This document shows, piece by piece, positions 1-11,423 of a stretch of DNA of 64,000 bases; position 1 is the first letter of the stretch, and each line of letters opens with the position of its first letter. Source of the DNA: Pleodorina starrii. Taxonomy: Eukaryota > Chlorophyta > Chlorophyceae > Chlamydomonadales > Volvocaceae. The notes below the pieces were generated by a model. That model saw nothing but the letters and a program-made list of their open reading frames with translations. It was not told the DNA's origin and ran no database searches. Both the position numbers and the translations under genes were made by a program. The stretch covers positions 3,800,001-3,864,000 of the forward strand of contig BRXU01000003.1 in assembly GCA_030267565.1 (NCBI GenBank), read 5' to 3'.

Positions 1-605
1 TTTCAAAGCTCCTACCACAAGGCTCTTCGCCAATGCACTGGCTATGGCCAGAGCGACGTTACGAGGCATTGGGGCCCCCGGCTTTTACGGGAGCCCCTGC
101 TCTTGCGCCAGATTTGAGGAGTAGAAAATTCCCCTCCGAGGTTGCGAAATTGTTGACAACCTACGTGCTTGGTATGCCAATGAGTACTCCGCAGGAGAAC
201 ACGAGGAAGCAGTGCTCTCCCAGGAAATCGCAGGCTCAGGCAAGGGGTTCTCTGAAAATGGACGCCGACGTTGGGGCCTGATGATTCACTATAAGCTGAG
301 GCTACCTGGAGGGAAGCAGTACGCGCGATTTTCGTTGCGGCGTCCAATATCAAATCGAGAACGGTATCGATAGCTTGCCACTAGATGTGCAATGCGCAGG
401 GCAGGTACAATCACGCGCTTGAAACTGTATTTACTTGTGCTATTGGCTGTGGGTGGCGACCCAAATGAATGAAGCCGCCGTACGGCAGAGTTTGCCGTAG
501 AAGTGCAAGCTCTATGGTCATGCAAGCTTTGTTCCAAGCCCAGGCGTCTCTCATTTTTAGCTCTACAGCAGTAATTGTGCTGTGGTAGTATTACGCTTAG
601 TCAAA
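1..605. other. Left-edge non-coding DNA upstream of the S20 gene
   Basis: No reading frame here resembles a known protein, and the short open frames on both strands lack coding-like composition. The base composition is less GC-rich than the exons that follow. The last 100 bases or so are presumably the promoter and 5' leader of the S20 gene, but I see no clear TATA box. Confidence 0.5.
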
Positions 606-1396
606 ATGGCCTCGCTCATGCGGTCTCAGGCGCTCCTCCGCGCGTGCCCCCAGCGCTGCGCGTTCACGCCCGTGCGGCCCACCTTTGGTACGTAACTATT
701 AGACAAACTCTCTAGTTCAGCTGGATTCCAGCCAGTCGAGCGAAACTCGGCGGAACTCTCATGTGGCTGCGCTGGTTTGCCTTTCCTCTTTGCAGCTCCG
801 GTGAGCCGGCCAGTGGCTGAGCGTGGCGCTCTGGTTGTTATGGCGGCTGAGGGCAAGAAGGACCAGAAGAAGAAGATGCCCAGCCCGGTGAAGCGCGCTC
901 TGTTGGCTGAGGAGCGCCGCTTGTATAACAAGGGCCGCAAGTCCGCGTGCGCCACTCGCATTAAGAAGGTACGCTTCTGATCTATACTTGTAATTCAGCA
1001 TGTAGAATCGGCTATTGAGAAGCGGTTGGCAGAAGCGGTTTGGCCTTCAGCGACAAGTGTACCCAATTTGCTTCGCAGGTCATCAAGTTGGCGGAGTCGC
1101 TGATGGCGACCTCGGAGCCCAAGACGGAGGAGCAGGTTAAGGCCCTAGAGAAGCTCGTCGCTGAGGCGTACACGGAAATTGACAAGGCGGTCGTGAAGGG
1201 CATCCTCCACGAGAACACCGCCGCCCGTAAGAAGGCCCGGTGCGCTCGCTACAAGAAGGCGGTGCTTATGTTCGCCGGTCTCTATCAGCCGGCGGCGGAC
1301 AACTCAGACTTCGCTCGCTTTGAGAAGCTGCAGGCGAAGGTGGCGGAGGTGCGGGCTAAGGAGGCCACGCAGAAGCCGAAGGCAGTGGCAGCGTAA
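606..1396 (+). CDS. PRPS20: Plastid 30S ribosomal protein S20 (bS20c), nucleus-encoded
   Basis: This is a component of the chloroplast small ribosomal subunit that binds 16S rRNA during assembly. Three exons (606-687, 796-968, 1079-1396) join in phase to give 190 residues. Donors are GTACGT and GTACGC; acceptors are TTTGCAG and TTCGCAG. The first 45 residues or so are rich in Arg, Ala and Ser and poor in acid, as expected of a chloroplast transit peptide, ending near MAAEGKK. The mature part has the S20 hallmarks: a basic helix with [10 protein letters not shown] and TRIKK, then [16 protein letters not shown] text (here [20 protein letters not shown]) near residues 145-165. Bacterial S20 is about 87 residues; the extra length is the transit peptide and a C-terminal Lys/Ala tail. 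The start at 606 is the first ATG of the only frame that splices correctly. No TGTAA poly(A) signal was found in the next few hundred bases. The family call is secure; the exact transit cleavage site is inferred. Confidence 0.95.
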
Positions 1397-3917
1397 TCAG
1401 CCTGGCAGAGCATGGCGGGGGATCCGCTTGGGGGAAGCGGGGGCTGTAGTTGCCCAGAACGGGAGGCAACATCGGGGTGGGGGATGCTGTATGGTCTGAC
1501 CCACGCCAAACAGGACCGCCGTGGTCGAGGTTTTTCCTGGCCGGCAGCAGCGGTGCCGCCCGTGCCTAAGCGACTGACGTTTTTCCCCGTCTTGTCACGT
1601 GGCTTAGGGCGATAGGTGCACGCACCAAACCCTGTCCCGGTAGGGGCATTGTGTGAGGACTGGGACGACGAGTGCCTAGCGCTTGATGCGTGCCTGCACC
1701 GCACCCTGCGAGCGTTGCGGACGCGAGGGTCAAACCATCGCGCTTTATAGGCTGCTCGCTATCGAATGGGCATAATGGAGGTCCAGGCTGTGCGCCAGGG
1801 GCACAGCGAACCGACTGGATGCTGGCGGCCCGTGGTTGGTGCGGCCATAGAACCCGGTTGTGGGTTATCCCAAGCCGGGCGCCTGGGCAGCTAGGCAGCT
1901 CTTGGCGGGTGTGCACCGGGGCTTTTTCTAGCAGTCGTCGGTTGTAGCTATGGGGAATGTTGGCACTAGGTGGTGAATGCAAAATGAGCTACGCAGTGGC
2001 ATGGGAGCCTGCCGGAGGCCATGCTGTTTTGTGTGGATCGCAGATTGCCGTGTAGAGGGTGTGGCATCTGGCTCGCTTCCTCCCCGCCCCGCCCCAACCT
2101 ACGGTATCACCCCGTCATCCCGTCATCGGATGAAATTCACTCGTCCTTGTTCGTTCTGAACCGAGTGCTGGGAAGTCGGATTCAGAGCGGCAAGTCAGAT
2201 GCCTTGCTCCGGTTCCTATTGAGGGTCCGTGCTTAACCCGCTCAGGCGACTTCAGATCTGGACAGATTCACAAGATTACTTCCATGTTACGTAATGCACG
2301 AGGCTTTAAATCGCGTATGCTGGGAAAGGACAGGCGGTTTTAAGGACGGGACAGCTGGGCAAAAAGCAGTAATTCCGGATGCGGGGATGGCGGCATTCAG
2401 ACATCGGCCTCTGCGGTACTCGTTGATAACAACACGGGCTCAGCAAGCTTTTCAACAGCCCTCGAGCCTCACAGGCAAATGGTGACGTCCGAAACACAGA
2501 CACCCTCTTCTCCTCTTCACGCGCAATGGCCGGTGCACGGCCTGCTGGCTTTCACGCCGCGGAGTCCATTAGTTACACGAACATGCGTTGTACCACGGCC
2601 GGTTGGCAACAGATCACTACCGTTAGCAAGAGGATCTGGGACCAACGATCAAACATACGAGACACACAAGCCAGCCCGGCTACGTGCCTGCTGTTGCGGC
2701 GCCGCCGCTGAGGTCGCGCCTGGATGGACAGCCCTAGCCTTGCGAAACATCCAAACCCCTGCCTCCACAGGCGTCCATCGCAAGGCGCGCACATACGCAA
2801 GAACGCAACCGGACACTATCATCTGTAGCACCGCAGCCTGGACAGACTTGACCTGCAGCAACCAACCAACCACCAGCCACACTTGCTCCACACATGCGTG
2901 TGCACGGCCACCGCGACCCTCCGCGACATGCATTTCAGGTTCAAGCACTGCACTGATACAGATCTACAGAACGCTGCACCAACGACACAGTCCGCCCACG
3001 GCCACTACTCCTGCGCCGTCCTCTGCGTCTGCTCGACTTCTGCCTGAGGAAGAACCTGGCAACGCCGTTGCGGCACCGGTCAGGCCTCCGCGTCATTACT
3101 AGCCTCTGGGCCAGTACATTGCACCCCTCTGCGCGGCACTCCTGTGACACCCGCGTGGCACGCTGCAAGCCGTCTACGCAGTGCACCAGCACTCGGGGGC
3201 ACACTGCCGTGCTTCGGCGCACCTGCGCTGTGCGCTCTCGTGTCCCTCATGCCCCGCCCATGCTCCCGCGTCTCCGCGCATTCACAGCACCCCAGGACAC
3301 CGAAATTCTTCCATGCTTGGGACGGCAGGGGGCCGGACTCTTACCATTCTTCATTCCTCACTTTGCTCGCCATTATTGCTCCCCACTCGCACGGTGCCTA
3401 GGACGTGGCGCCGATACCGGCGGCAACCCCCCTGAGCCCATCCGAAGCGCTCCTAGCCTTTCGCCGGTTTCGACACTCCGTCGGCTCTACTCTCCCCAGG
3501 GTTTGGATTATTTAGGGTTCCGCGCTTCCAACGCTCTGCAGTACACACTTGCAACGCCGTAACACTGGAAACTGACCGTGATTAAAAGCCATATTAGCAC
3601 CTAAGCAGCCGCGCTTGCGCCCAAGCTCTGTATCGCGGCGTGTTGCGAGAAGGTGCAGTCCTCCGCAGTCCCGTCCCCAATGCGCTCCCTCCTCCTCGCC
3701 GCGCCCTGATAATAAAACCTGCTGCCGTACGGGTGGCCCTCCCCTCGCATCCTGTTCCTGCTACTGCGGCGGCGGCGGCAACCGTTGCCGCTTCGCAGTT
3801 GCTGCTGCTTGCTGCCGCCGCTGCTGCGCCTCCTCGCTCTGCTGCCGCTGAGTCTGTCCCATCACTGCAAATGCTGGTGCCGACGCACTCCCCTCAAAGA
3901 GACTGCCCAAAACGCCA
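1397..3917. other. Region between the convergent S20 and F-box/LRR genes
   Basis: Both neighbouring genes end here, so it should hold their 3' UTRs. Several open frames exist, the longest about 207 codons at 2479-3102 on the plus strand. None has recognisable domains or a codon pattern distinct from the other frames. I see no RNA gene and no repeat of note. Confidence 0.5.
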
Positions 3918-6900
3918 TCACCGGCTGCCGTACAGTGTGCGCATGGATCCGCCCCTGCGGATGTCCAGGGAGGGGTGGGGGGTGGTCACCAGGTTGCGCC
4001 GGGCGGCGTGTTTGCCTGGTGGCGGGGCGGGGCCCCGAGCGGACAACGAGGCCCCGCGCCAAGCCCGGCGCTGCGGCATCCGCGGTTCGAAGCCACGCCA
4101 AGACGGGCGCTGCGGGGCATGATTCCGCCTTTGCCGCTTGCACCTCGCCGCGTCCCGATGAGACCGGGGCCCACAGCGCCAACACTTTCGTTGACCCACC
4201 CGACCCAGAGCAGCCCACCCGCCCCCGAGCAGCCAGACAGCCAAAAAAGCTTTGACAGCTATGCACGCACAAACCTCCCTGCCCATCCCCGCCTGCCCAC
4301 GCCCACGCCCTGCCTCCTCAGTTCCCCAGACGCCCACACCCAGACACTCAAAACAGGAAGCTCCCACCGCCTCTGCTCCAGGTCTGGGTGCCCTTTGCAA
4401 CTCTAGGCAACCCCACACACCTGCCCCAAAGCCCCGCCCCATTGCCGGGTCCGGGCCGCAAACGTCGCCTCCGTCCCCTCGTGCGCTACATTCCCTACTG
4501 CCCCCCCACACCCCAACTCAACTCACCATCTGCCCACCCACCCACGCGACTAAACAACCCCAAAAACCCCAAAAACCCAATAAACCCAACAAACCCAACA
4601 AACCCAACAAAGCGCTCACTCACCTGCGGTACACGAGCTCCAGGTCGGGTCGGTTGGCTGTGGACAGCAGCGATCTCAGCGCCGCCAGGGATATGGCGGC
4701 ACAGTCCTGCAGCTCCAGGTGCGCCAGGGAGGGGCAGAAGGCCAGCAGGGCGGCCAGGGTGCGCGTGTCGATGAGGGGGCACTCCACAAAGGAGACGCGC
4801 TCCAGACGAGACAGCTCCCGGAGCGACAGGATGAAGCCAATGTCTGCAATGAAGGAAGGAGGCGGAGGCGGCGGAGGCGGCGGAGGCGGAGGCGGCGAAG
4901 GTGGTGGGAGGGCAGTGCGTCATTGGATCCGGACGCGGTGGTGCGGTGAGGTAAGAAAAACGAGGCCCGCAGCGAAGGGACGGAGACGGCGTTAAGCAAG
5001 GAGCGGACCCTGAACCTGGTGCGGTGGGATGTACGGCACGTGCGGGAGCGTGCGTTGGCTCGTGGCTGTGTGAGACACACGCCAAGACCCAGCCCCCCAA
5101 ACCACCGGCCGCACACACACAGGCACATACCGGTACACGCGCACACACCCAGGCACCTGCCCCGGCGCCGGGCGCCTGGGGCTCCTGCGGCTCTCACCCG
5201 ACACGTTGGGGCACTTGACCAGGTCAACGCGGGTGAGGGCCGAGTGCGCCGCCGCGAAGCGCACCCAGCCGCCGTCGGTGAGCTCGCCGCTGCCCTCCAG
5301 TCGGAACGTCTCCAGCCGCCGCAATCCGGACAGACAGCCCAGGCCGGTGTCGCTGATGGATCCGCCGGGCCGGTTCCAAAGAAACAGGTTCACGAGCCCG
5401 GTCTGGGGCGGCGGCGGGTGGGTGGGTGGACATCATCAGGCGGGGAGAAGGATCGGGGGATTGCACCACAGGACCGCAGCGGAGGGGAGGGGGTCTGAAG
5501 AGTGAATTTGCAAGAATGAAACAAGAAGCCCTGTGGACGTTGTAGTCTGAAGGTCGACTGGATCCCTGTCAAGCCTCCCGAAGGAAGAACTGCTTACGAA
5601 AGCGCGGGATCGGTCGCCAGCGGGGGGGGGGGTCGCCAGGGGGCGCGCACGCAGCGGTGCATACCCGGTCGGGCGGGAGGGCGGGCACTTGAGGCAATTA
5701 ACTACGACCCCCCCTCCGTCCTTGCTTTCGGATTCGCACGCCAGCCAGCACAGCTCCTGAACCCAATACTTCTCTCCGTACCCTACCTCATCCTGCGCCA
5801 TTCACTCTCTTCGTGTACTTTCCGCACCCTACCCTACCCTACCCTACCCGGTAAGGTTAACAGGTATGTTTGGTAAGTATTGCTGGGTTCTGGGTCCGTT
5901 CGCTAACGCCGTCTCCTTCTCCGCTGCGGAAGTCTCTTATACCCTACCCTGCCCTCCCTTTTCACCCCACCCCCACCCCCACCCCCACCCCCAGTCCCCC
6001 ACCCCCACCCCCCTCACCAGCTCCGCGATGTCTTTGAGGCCGCTGTCCGCCGAGTCGCAGGACAGCGCCCTCAGGGAGGGGAAGGTGGTGCGCAGGTGGG
6101 ACTCGTGCAGGATGTTGTGACTCACCAGCTTGGTCACTGAGGGAAGCGGACGGAGGGGGTCCTGCAGCAGGAGCCGGGGCGGGGCGGGACACGGCAACGA
6201 AGCAGCAGCAGCAGCAGCAGCGGCAGCAGCAGCAGCAGCAGCCGCCAAGGCGGAGGGTTTGAGGGGGAAGGGGGCGGCGGGCAGCGCAAGCAGAAGCGGA
6301 AGCGCAGGGGGGTGGGAAACGGTAGGCAGCGCTGGGGGATGCACGGGCAGATTAACGGTGCCGTAGCGCAGATGTCCGGACAGACACGCGTGTGGATGGC
6401 CAGGTGACGAAGAGGGGGGTTGCGCGGCGCAGCCCGCGGGGACAGAGGTACTAGTTGGAACCCCCAGGTCTCTGTCTGTCTGTGTGTCTGCATGTCTGCA
6501 AATGTACAGCGTACGGAGTGTACGTAATGACGTATGACGTACGGCGCCCTTGGGTTCCGCAGCATCCCATCAACGAGTCCATCCCTACCGGTGCACCACC
6601 CCACGCGTCTCCACACCACCCTCGACCCCGCACCACCACTGCACCTCCGCACACCTGCCCCATCTCCCCCCTCTACCCTCCTCTCCTCCTGCTCCTCACG
6701 CACAGCCCCCTCCGCCTCTGCGCCCAACCCATCACCTCGCCGCCCCCCCCCCGCCCTGCCCCCACACCGTTTCCTCCTCGCCTACAGCCCATCCGTGCGG
6801 TTTCCGCACACACACCTGTAACCCCCCTCCTTCAGCCCCCCGCCCCCCCCCCCCACACACACCCCTCGTGCTTCCTCACCAGCTCTCCCCTCCTCGCCCC

Positions 6901-7443
6901 TCCCTGCCCCTCCAGGTTCAGGTCCCCCACCCCCAGGTGCACCAGCCCCGGCAGTGCCGCGAAGCGCTGCAGCTCCCCCGCGTCGATGTCCACTCGCTGA
7001 ATGTCCACGTGGGTCAGACCCGTCATGCAGGTCACCCAGTCTAGCAGTGCAGCCTTGCCGGCAAAGATGTTGCTCAGGACCTGATTGGGGGGGGGGCGGG
7101 GGCCGGGGGCCGGGGGAGTGGAGGGCCGGGAGGGAGGGCGGGGCAAGGAAAAACAGTCAAGGAAGAAGCCGGAGAGGAGGCAGGGGATGGGAGGGGAAGG
7201 TGCAAATTGTCGGAGGGAGAAAAGAGGAGTCGGGAGAGGAGGAGTCGAGAGAGGAGGACAGGGAAGGAGCGCTGCCCTGCCTCGAGCGGCCGGGCCGCCG
7301 AGCAATCGTCACCCTGCAAGCCAAACCGCCACGGCCACCCCCCTCTCCCTCCCCGGGCCCATCCTTGAAGTACGGCACTCCCTCACCTGCTCAGTGAGCT
7401 GCAGCTGGTGTACGAACGCCGCGTCAATGTTCTGGACTGCCGC

Positions 7444-7474
<31 letters not shown>

Positions 7475-10400
7475 GCGGCGTCGGCGACGCCCCCGCCGCC
7501 ACCGTCCGCACCCGGCCCTGGCCCCGCCTCCGCTGGCCCTCCCCCGCCGCCGCCGCCGCCGCCGCCGGCCGCTGCTGCTGCCGCCGCCGCTGCTGCTACC
7601 GCCTCTGCGTGCTGCAGCAGGTTTATGTTTGCCACTTCCGCTGCTGCTGCCGCCGCCTCCGCCGCCGCCATGATGGGATTGACACCCGCCCCCGCCGGGG
7701 GTCCCTGCAGCACCACAAGACACCGCCAGCACCGCCGACCCATGGGTCGGACCGGACAGACGGGGACCACGGAGGACGCCGGAAGGACAGAGGCCCGCGG
7801 GGGCCGACGGGGTCCGCAGGTAAGTTTTGGTGTGGCAGGTGTGGCAGTGCCCAGCTGGGAGGGGAAGAGTGAAGGAAGACCTGCCCTGTCCTGTCCTGTC
7901 CTGTCCTGCACCCTTCCCCCCAAGCGGCAGGACAGGGCAGGACAGGACAGGGCAGGTCGGTTGGCGCTTCGCGCTTCGAGAATCAAGTTCCGGGCAGGGC
8001 AGGGCGGGGCGGGTCAGTGCATGGCGGGGCAGGTTGCTCCGAGCGCCTCCTGCAAGCGCCTCCAACCCCTTTACCCGCCGGCTCAAGGGAGGCCCTCTTC
8101 CCCGGGTCTGTGTCTGTGTCTGTGTCTGGTTCTGTGTCTGTGTCTGGTTCTGGTTCTGGAGCCCACTGTCACGACCAGAACACCTCCCACACCACCACCA
8201 CCACCACATCGCCAACATCCGACCGGTCGGTCAGTCGGTCGGGGCGGCGTAAACGTGCAACTGCGCGCAAACGCGCACACACGCAATAGCAAACTAAACC
8301 CACCCCACCCACCTGTCCGTGGTGCCCAGCGCCGCCAGCAGCTCCCAGCCAGCCTCCGCCTCCGCCTCCTCCCCCCAGGTGTCCGCCCCCCAGGTGAGCC
8401 ACATGCATGAGCCCCAGCGCCGGACCCAGCGGGTGCCCGTGCGCCCCCAGTCCGCCGGGTCCGCCTCCGCCTGGGCCCCCTCCCCCCCCTCCCCCTCCTC
8501 CCCATGCTCCCCCTGCTGCTCCCCCTCCCCCTGCTGCTGCTGCCAAGTGGTCGTTGCCCCCCAGCACCTCCACCGTGTAATCCGACCACACCATGACACT
8601 GCGGAGGCTGGTCAGGCTGGTCAGCTGGGTCACCTGCAGGGAGTGATCCAGGGGGGGAGGGAAGGGGGGAGAATAAAGATGACAGTCGAAGTAAGGAGGC
8701 TGACAGGCGGAATGAGAAAAGCGGAGTGGAAAACGGGTGCCACCCAATGCCGGGTGGATGAGTGGAGGCTCTCGAAGCGTCGAAGCTGGTCGGGGCAGAG
8801 GGGGGAGGCCAGACATGTGTCCGGTGGAGCGTGGATTTCGAGAGCGCGCAAAAGTGGATGGAACCGATATTCGATCAGGACAGCTGGTCAGGCCGCGCAG
8901 AGGGGTTGGGCAGGTACTGAGTGCCGTACCTGTCGTAGCGCCTGTCCGTAGTCCTCCAGCTCCAGACCGGTCAGGCGCCGCAGGTCGGACAGGTAGGCGA
9001 GAGCCACCTGCACCGGGGGGGGTGGGGTGGGGTGGGGGCAGTAAGAGAAAAGGTGAAACCTGAGATGGAACTTGTCCAGCGTTGCTGCTGCTGTTGTTGA
9101 TGCATGTATTGATGTCGTTCACTTGTTCTTCAGCTGCTGCTGCTGTGGGGTTGTCCAGCTGCGATCTGCGGCACTCGCTGTGCCGCGCCGCCCCCTTCCC
9201 GCACTCTCCCCTCTGCCCTCTCTCTTCCGCGCCTCCCCCTCCGCCTCCCCCTCCCCTTCCCCCCGCACCTCGTCGCAGTGTTTGCAGCACTGCACCCTCA
9301 GCTTGCTCAGTTCCGGCAGTCGGGCCAACACCAGCAGCATAGCGTCACTCATGCACAGCTGACACACCTGGGGGTGGGGTGGGGGGTGGGGGGGGTGGGG
9401 TTGGGAGGAGCCGGGGCGGAGTCGGGGGGCGGAGCCGGGGGCGGTGGAGGCTGAGGTGGGCAGACCAGAAGCGAGAGTGGAGACGCGGGGGAGGCGGGAC
9501 GCCCGCGAGCAGGGACGGCGTGGGAGCCGCCATTCCGGATGATGTGGCCCCGACCTCCCGCTCTCCAGGAGTGCCGTACCGTGCCGTGCCATGCCGTGCC
9601 GTACCGTGCCGTACCTGCGGAATGACCAGCCGGGTGATTCGGGGGCACGCCAGCCCCAGTGCCGCCATCCCCGCCACCGTCAGCTGAGTGCAGTTCTCCA
9701 AATTGAGACTGGTCAGGGCGGGAAGCCGGGACAGGTCCTGCGGGGGGAGGAGGAGGGGAAGGGGGAGGGGAGGGGAGGGGAGGGAGGGCAGTCCAGGGTG
9801 GGATCTAGGAGGTGCGACCACAGCGGTGGAACGGTGACCTCCCGCCCTCCCTCCCACTCCTCTCCAGTCCTCTCCAGTCCTCTCCAGTCCTCTCCAGTCC
9901 TCTCCAGTCCTCTCCAGTCCTCCCCGGGCTCCTCCGGGCCCCCGGCCTCTGCGCCTCCCCGCGCTTCCCCGGGGAACAGCTTCCCCCGGCCGCCCACCTT
10001 TCCCCCCGCTCTCTCAGACCCCGTCTACTCCGTGGGCCTCCCCCCCGGCCTCTGCCATCCGCCCGTCCGCCCGTCCTCCCGGCCACGTTACGTGCCTTGA
10101 GCGCCAGCTGTGCGAAGGTCTGGTCGGTGAAGCAGTCCACCTCTGAGGGCTTCATCACCTCGATGTGCTGCAGGGAGGGGAAGCGGCTGTGCAGCTGCCA
10201 CTGCAGCGCATCCTCGCTGTAGGTGGGGTCCAACTGGGGGGGGGATTGGGGGGGGGCCAGGCGGCGGTCAAGGCGAGGCGAGCAGGGAAGGAAGGGAGAG
10301 GGGAATGAGGGAGAAAGACGGCCAGGAGGCCCCCAGGCACGGAGCAGGTGCGAGTTGAGAGGGACGGTGGAAATGTTTGGCGGGTGAGTACGTGAAAAGG

Positions 10401-11103
10401 TATTTGGGTTACCCCGGTTCGAAAGGCGCGGTGCTCAGACGGTGCAATGCACAAGAGCCACTCCAATGGGCCCAGGGGTCAGTCCGGCCAAGTCGGAGCC
10501 CCAACATCCGGACAAGGCATTAAAGCGAGCTGGCAGAGGAGAAATGCTCCAGCTGCTAAATTGTCAAGGGAGCGGCCATGGTGCGCGCTGGTGTTTTGGT
10601 ATGGCCGAAACCGAGTCGGGATAGAGCGGCCCTGTTGCATCCTTTGCGGCCTTCGCAGCCTATGCTAGGGCCAGGCTCGAGGTCTTGAGCAAGGGCAGGC
10701 GCCCTGGGGGTTCCAAGCTGACCTCGGTTCCGCAATCTTTTGCTGTCCATGAGCTTTACACCCAAAAAGTCTTCCCCATTCCCCAACATGCAGTAAAAAG
10801 GGCTTGCATTATCACCCCTCAAGGCAACAACCACATGGACGGAAATCCCTCGGGTAAAAATTGCCAAAGGTGGCAACCGTAACACCCTCTGTCGAACAAC
10901 CAGAGTTGTCAAAGTCACAAGGCGCCCCGCCGCACCTTGATCTTCTTCACGGTGTTGTTGACAAGTGTCCTAAATTTTCGGTTGGCGCAACGCAGTCTGG
11001 TCCGGTGGTGGGCCCGAAGCCTGCCAATTATGCTCTCCCATACCGAGTCCGGCAGGCGTAAGACGCTGGCTGAATCCACCTGGGAGCTTTCCGAAGAACT
11101 CAT
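3918..11103 (-). CDS. F-box / leucine-rich-repeat protein
   Basis: Probably a substrate-recognition subunit of an SCF ubiquitin ligase. Twelve exons join in phase: 11103-10936, 10233-10087, 9737-9615, 9367-9269, 9007-8930, 8633-8313, 7704-7387, 7080-6880, 6161-6018, 5402-5198, 4843-4624 and 3954-3918, predicting 686 residues. Residues 15-55 form an F-box-like helix set (LPDSVWESIIGRL...). The rest is degenerate cysteine-containing-type LRRs, for example LTSLNLENCTQLT, LSKLRVQCCKHC, LTHVDIQRVDID, LTRVDLVKCPNVS and LAHLELQDCAAIS. Exons 6 and 7 carry long Gly-rich and Ala-rich insertions, about 60 and 40 residues, between repeats. The ATG at 11103 is the first Met of the F-box frame. The 37-nt last exon fits the phase (R-GGSMRTLYGSR-stop), but short exons are easy to mispredict, so the C-terminus after position 4624 is tentative. 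The donor of exon 8 at 6880 is also a choice among alternatives. The gene is divergent from the AFG1 gene. Confidence 0.8.
4955..4996 (+). repeat. Dispersed 30-bp word 'CGCAGCGAAGG...', copy 1 (F-box/LRR intron 10)
   Basis: Contains CCCGCAGCGAAGGGACGGAG followed by ACGGCGTT, preceded by an A-run and CGAGG. It matches copies at 5901-5932 (inverted), 12464-12500, 18421-18456 and 28441-28472. Confidence 0.6.
5901..5932 (-). repeat. Dispersed 30-bp word, copy 2, inverted (F-box/LRR intron 9)
   Basis: Read on the minus strand it gives CCGCAGCGGAGAAGGAGAC followed by GGCGTTAGCG. This is close to copy 1 in the next intron of the same gene and in opposite orientation. Confidence 0.5.
7880..7956. repeat. 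Inverted repeat of CCTGT units, potential hairpin
   Basis: The left arm (7880-7909) is a run of CCTGT units and the right arm (7926-7956) is the near-exact complement (GGCAGGACAG...). They are separated by about 16 bases. It lies in intron 6 of the F-box/LRR gene. Confidence 0.7.
9861..9920. repeat. Tandem repeat, 6 x TCTCCAGTCC
   Basis: Six perfect 10-bp units inside intron 2 of the F-box/LRR gene, flanked by degenerate units. Confidence 0.9.
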
Positions 11104-11423
11104 GGCTATTGGACCGCAATGAAGCAACGCCCGTGGGCAACTTTACGTTCCTGAAAAGCCGAAAGCAGGTTTCCCCATATAGCGTTCGCACAATGCCTTT
11201 GAAGAGCACAAACACGCATTAGAAGGTCGTGGTTAGGGGGAAACTGTGAATGCATCCAAAACACAGTGACGCGTCAACCGTCATGCCGAGCCGTGCGCAA
11301 AAGTCCCTAGCTTAAAGTTATGTCGCATTTGCTTAGGGCGATACGTGGCAAACTATCGCTGTGAAAATACATCGCAACCACAGCCGGTCTGTCATACATT
11401 TGGTTTCACGACAGCCGGCATGC
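11104..11423. promoter_or_regulatory. Shared divergent promoter region, F-box/LRR (-) and AFG1 (+)
   Basis: The two predicted start codons face away from each other with only 320 bp between them, so both promoters and 5' UTRs must overlap here unless upstream non-coding exons exist. No TATA box is obvious. Bidirectional use is inferred from the arrangement. Confidence 0.4.

Noticed and set aside
2479..3102. 207-codon plus ORF
   Set aside because: Thr/Ala/Pro-rich chance frame in the spacer between two convergent genes.
4083..4100. GGTTCGAAGCC, resembling a tRNA B box
   Set aside because: No A box or acceptor stem at the right distance on either strand.
5829..5851. CCCTACCCTACCCTA run resembling a telomere repeat
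   Set aside because: Only four or five units, the unit is not the Chlamydomonas telomere unit (TTTTAGGG), and it lies within an intron of the F-box/LRR gene.
7085..8410. 441-codon plus-strand ORF
   Set aside because: It lies opposite exons and introns of the F-box/LRR gene and consists of low-complexity Ala/Pro text.
9861..9920. CRISPR-like array
   Set aside because: Ten-bp units with no spacers in a eukaryotic intron; it is a simple tandem repeat. The same applies to 43531-43660.
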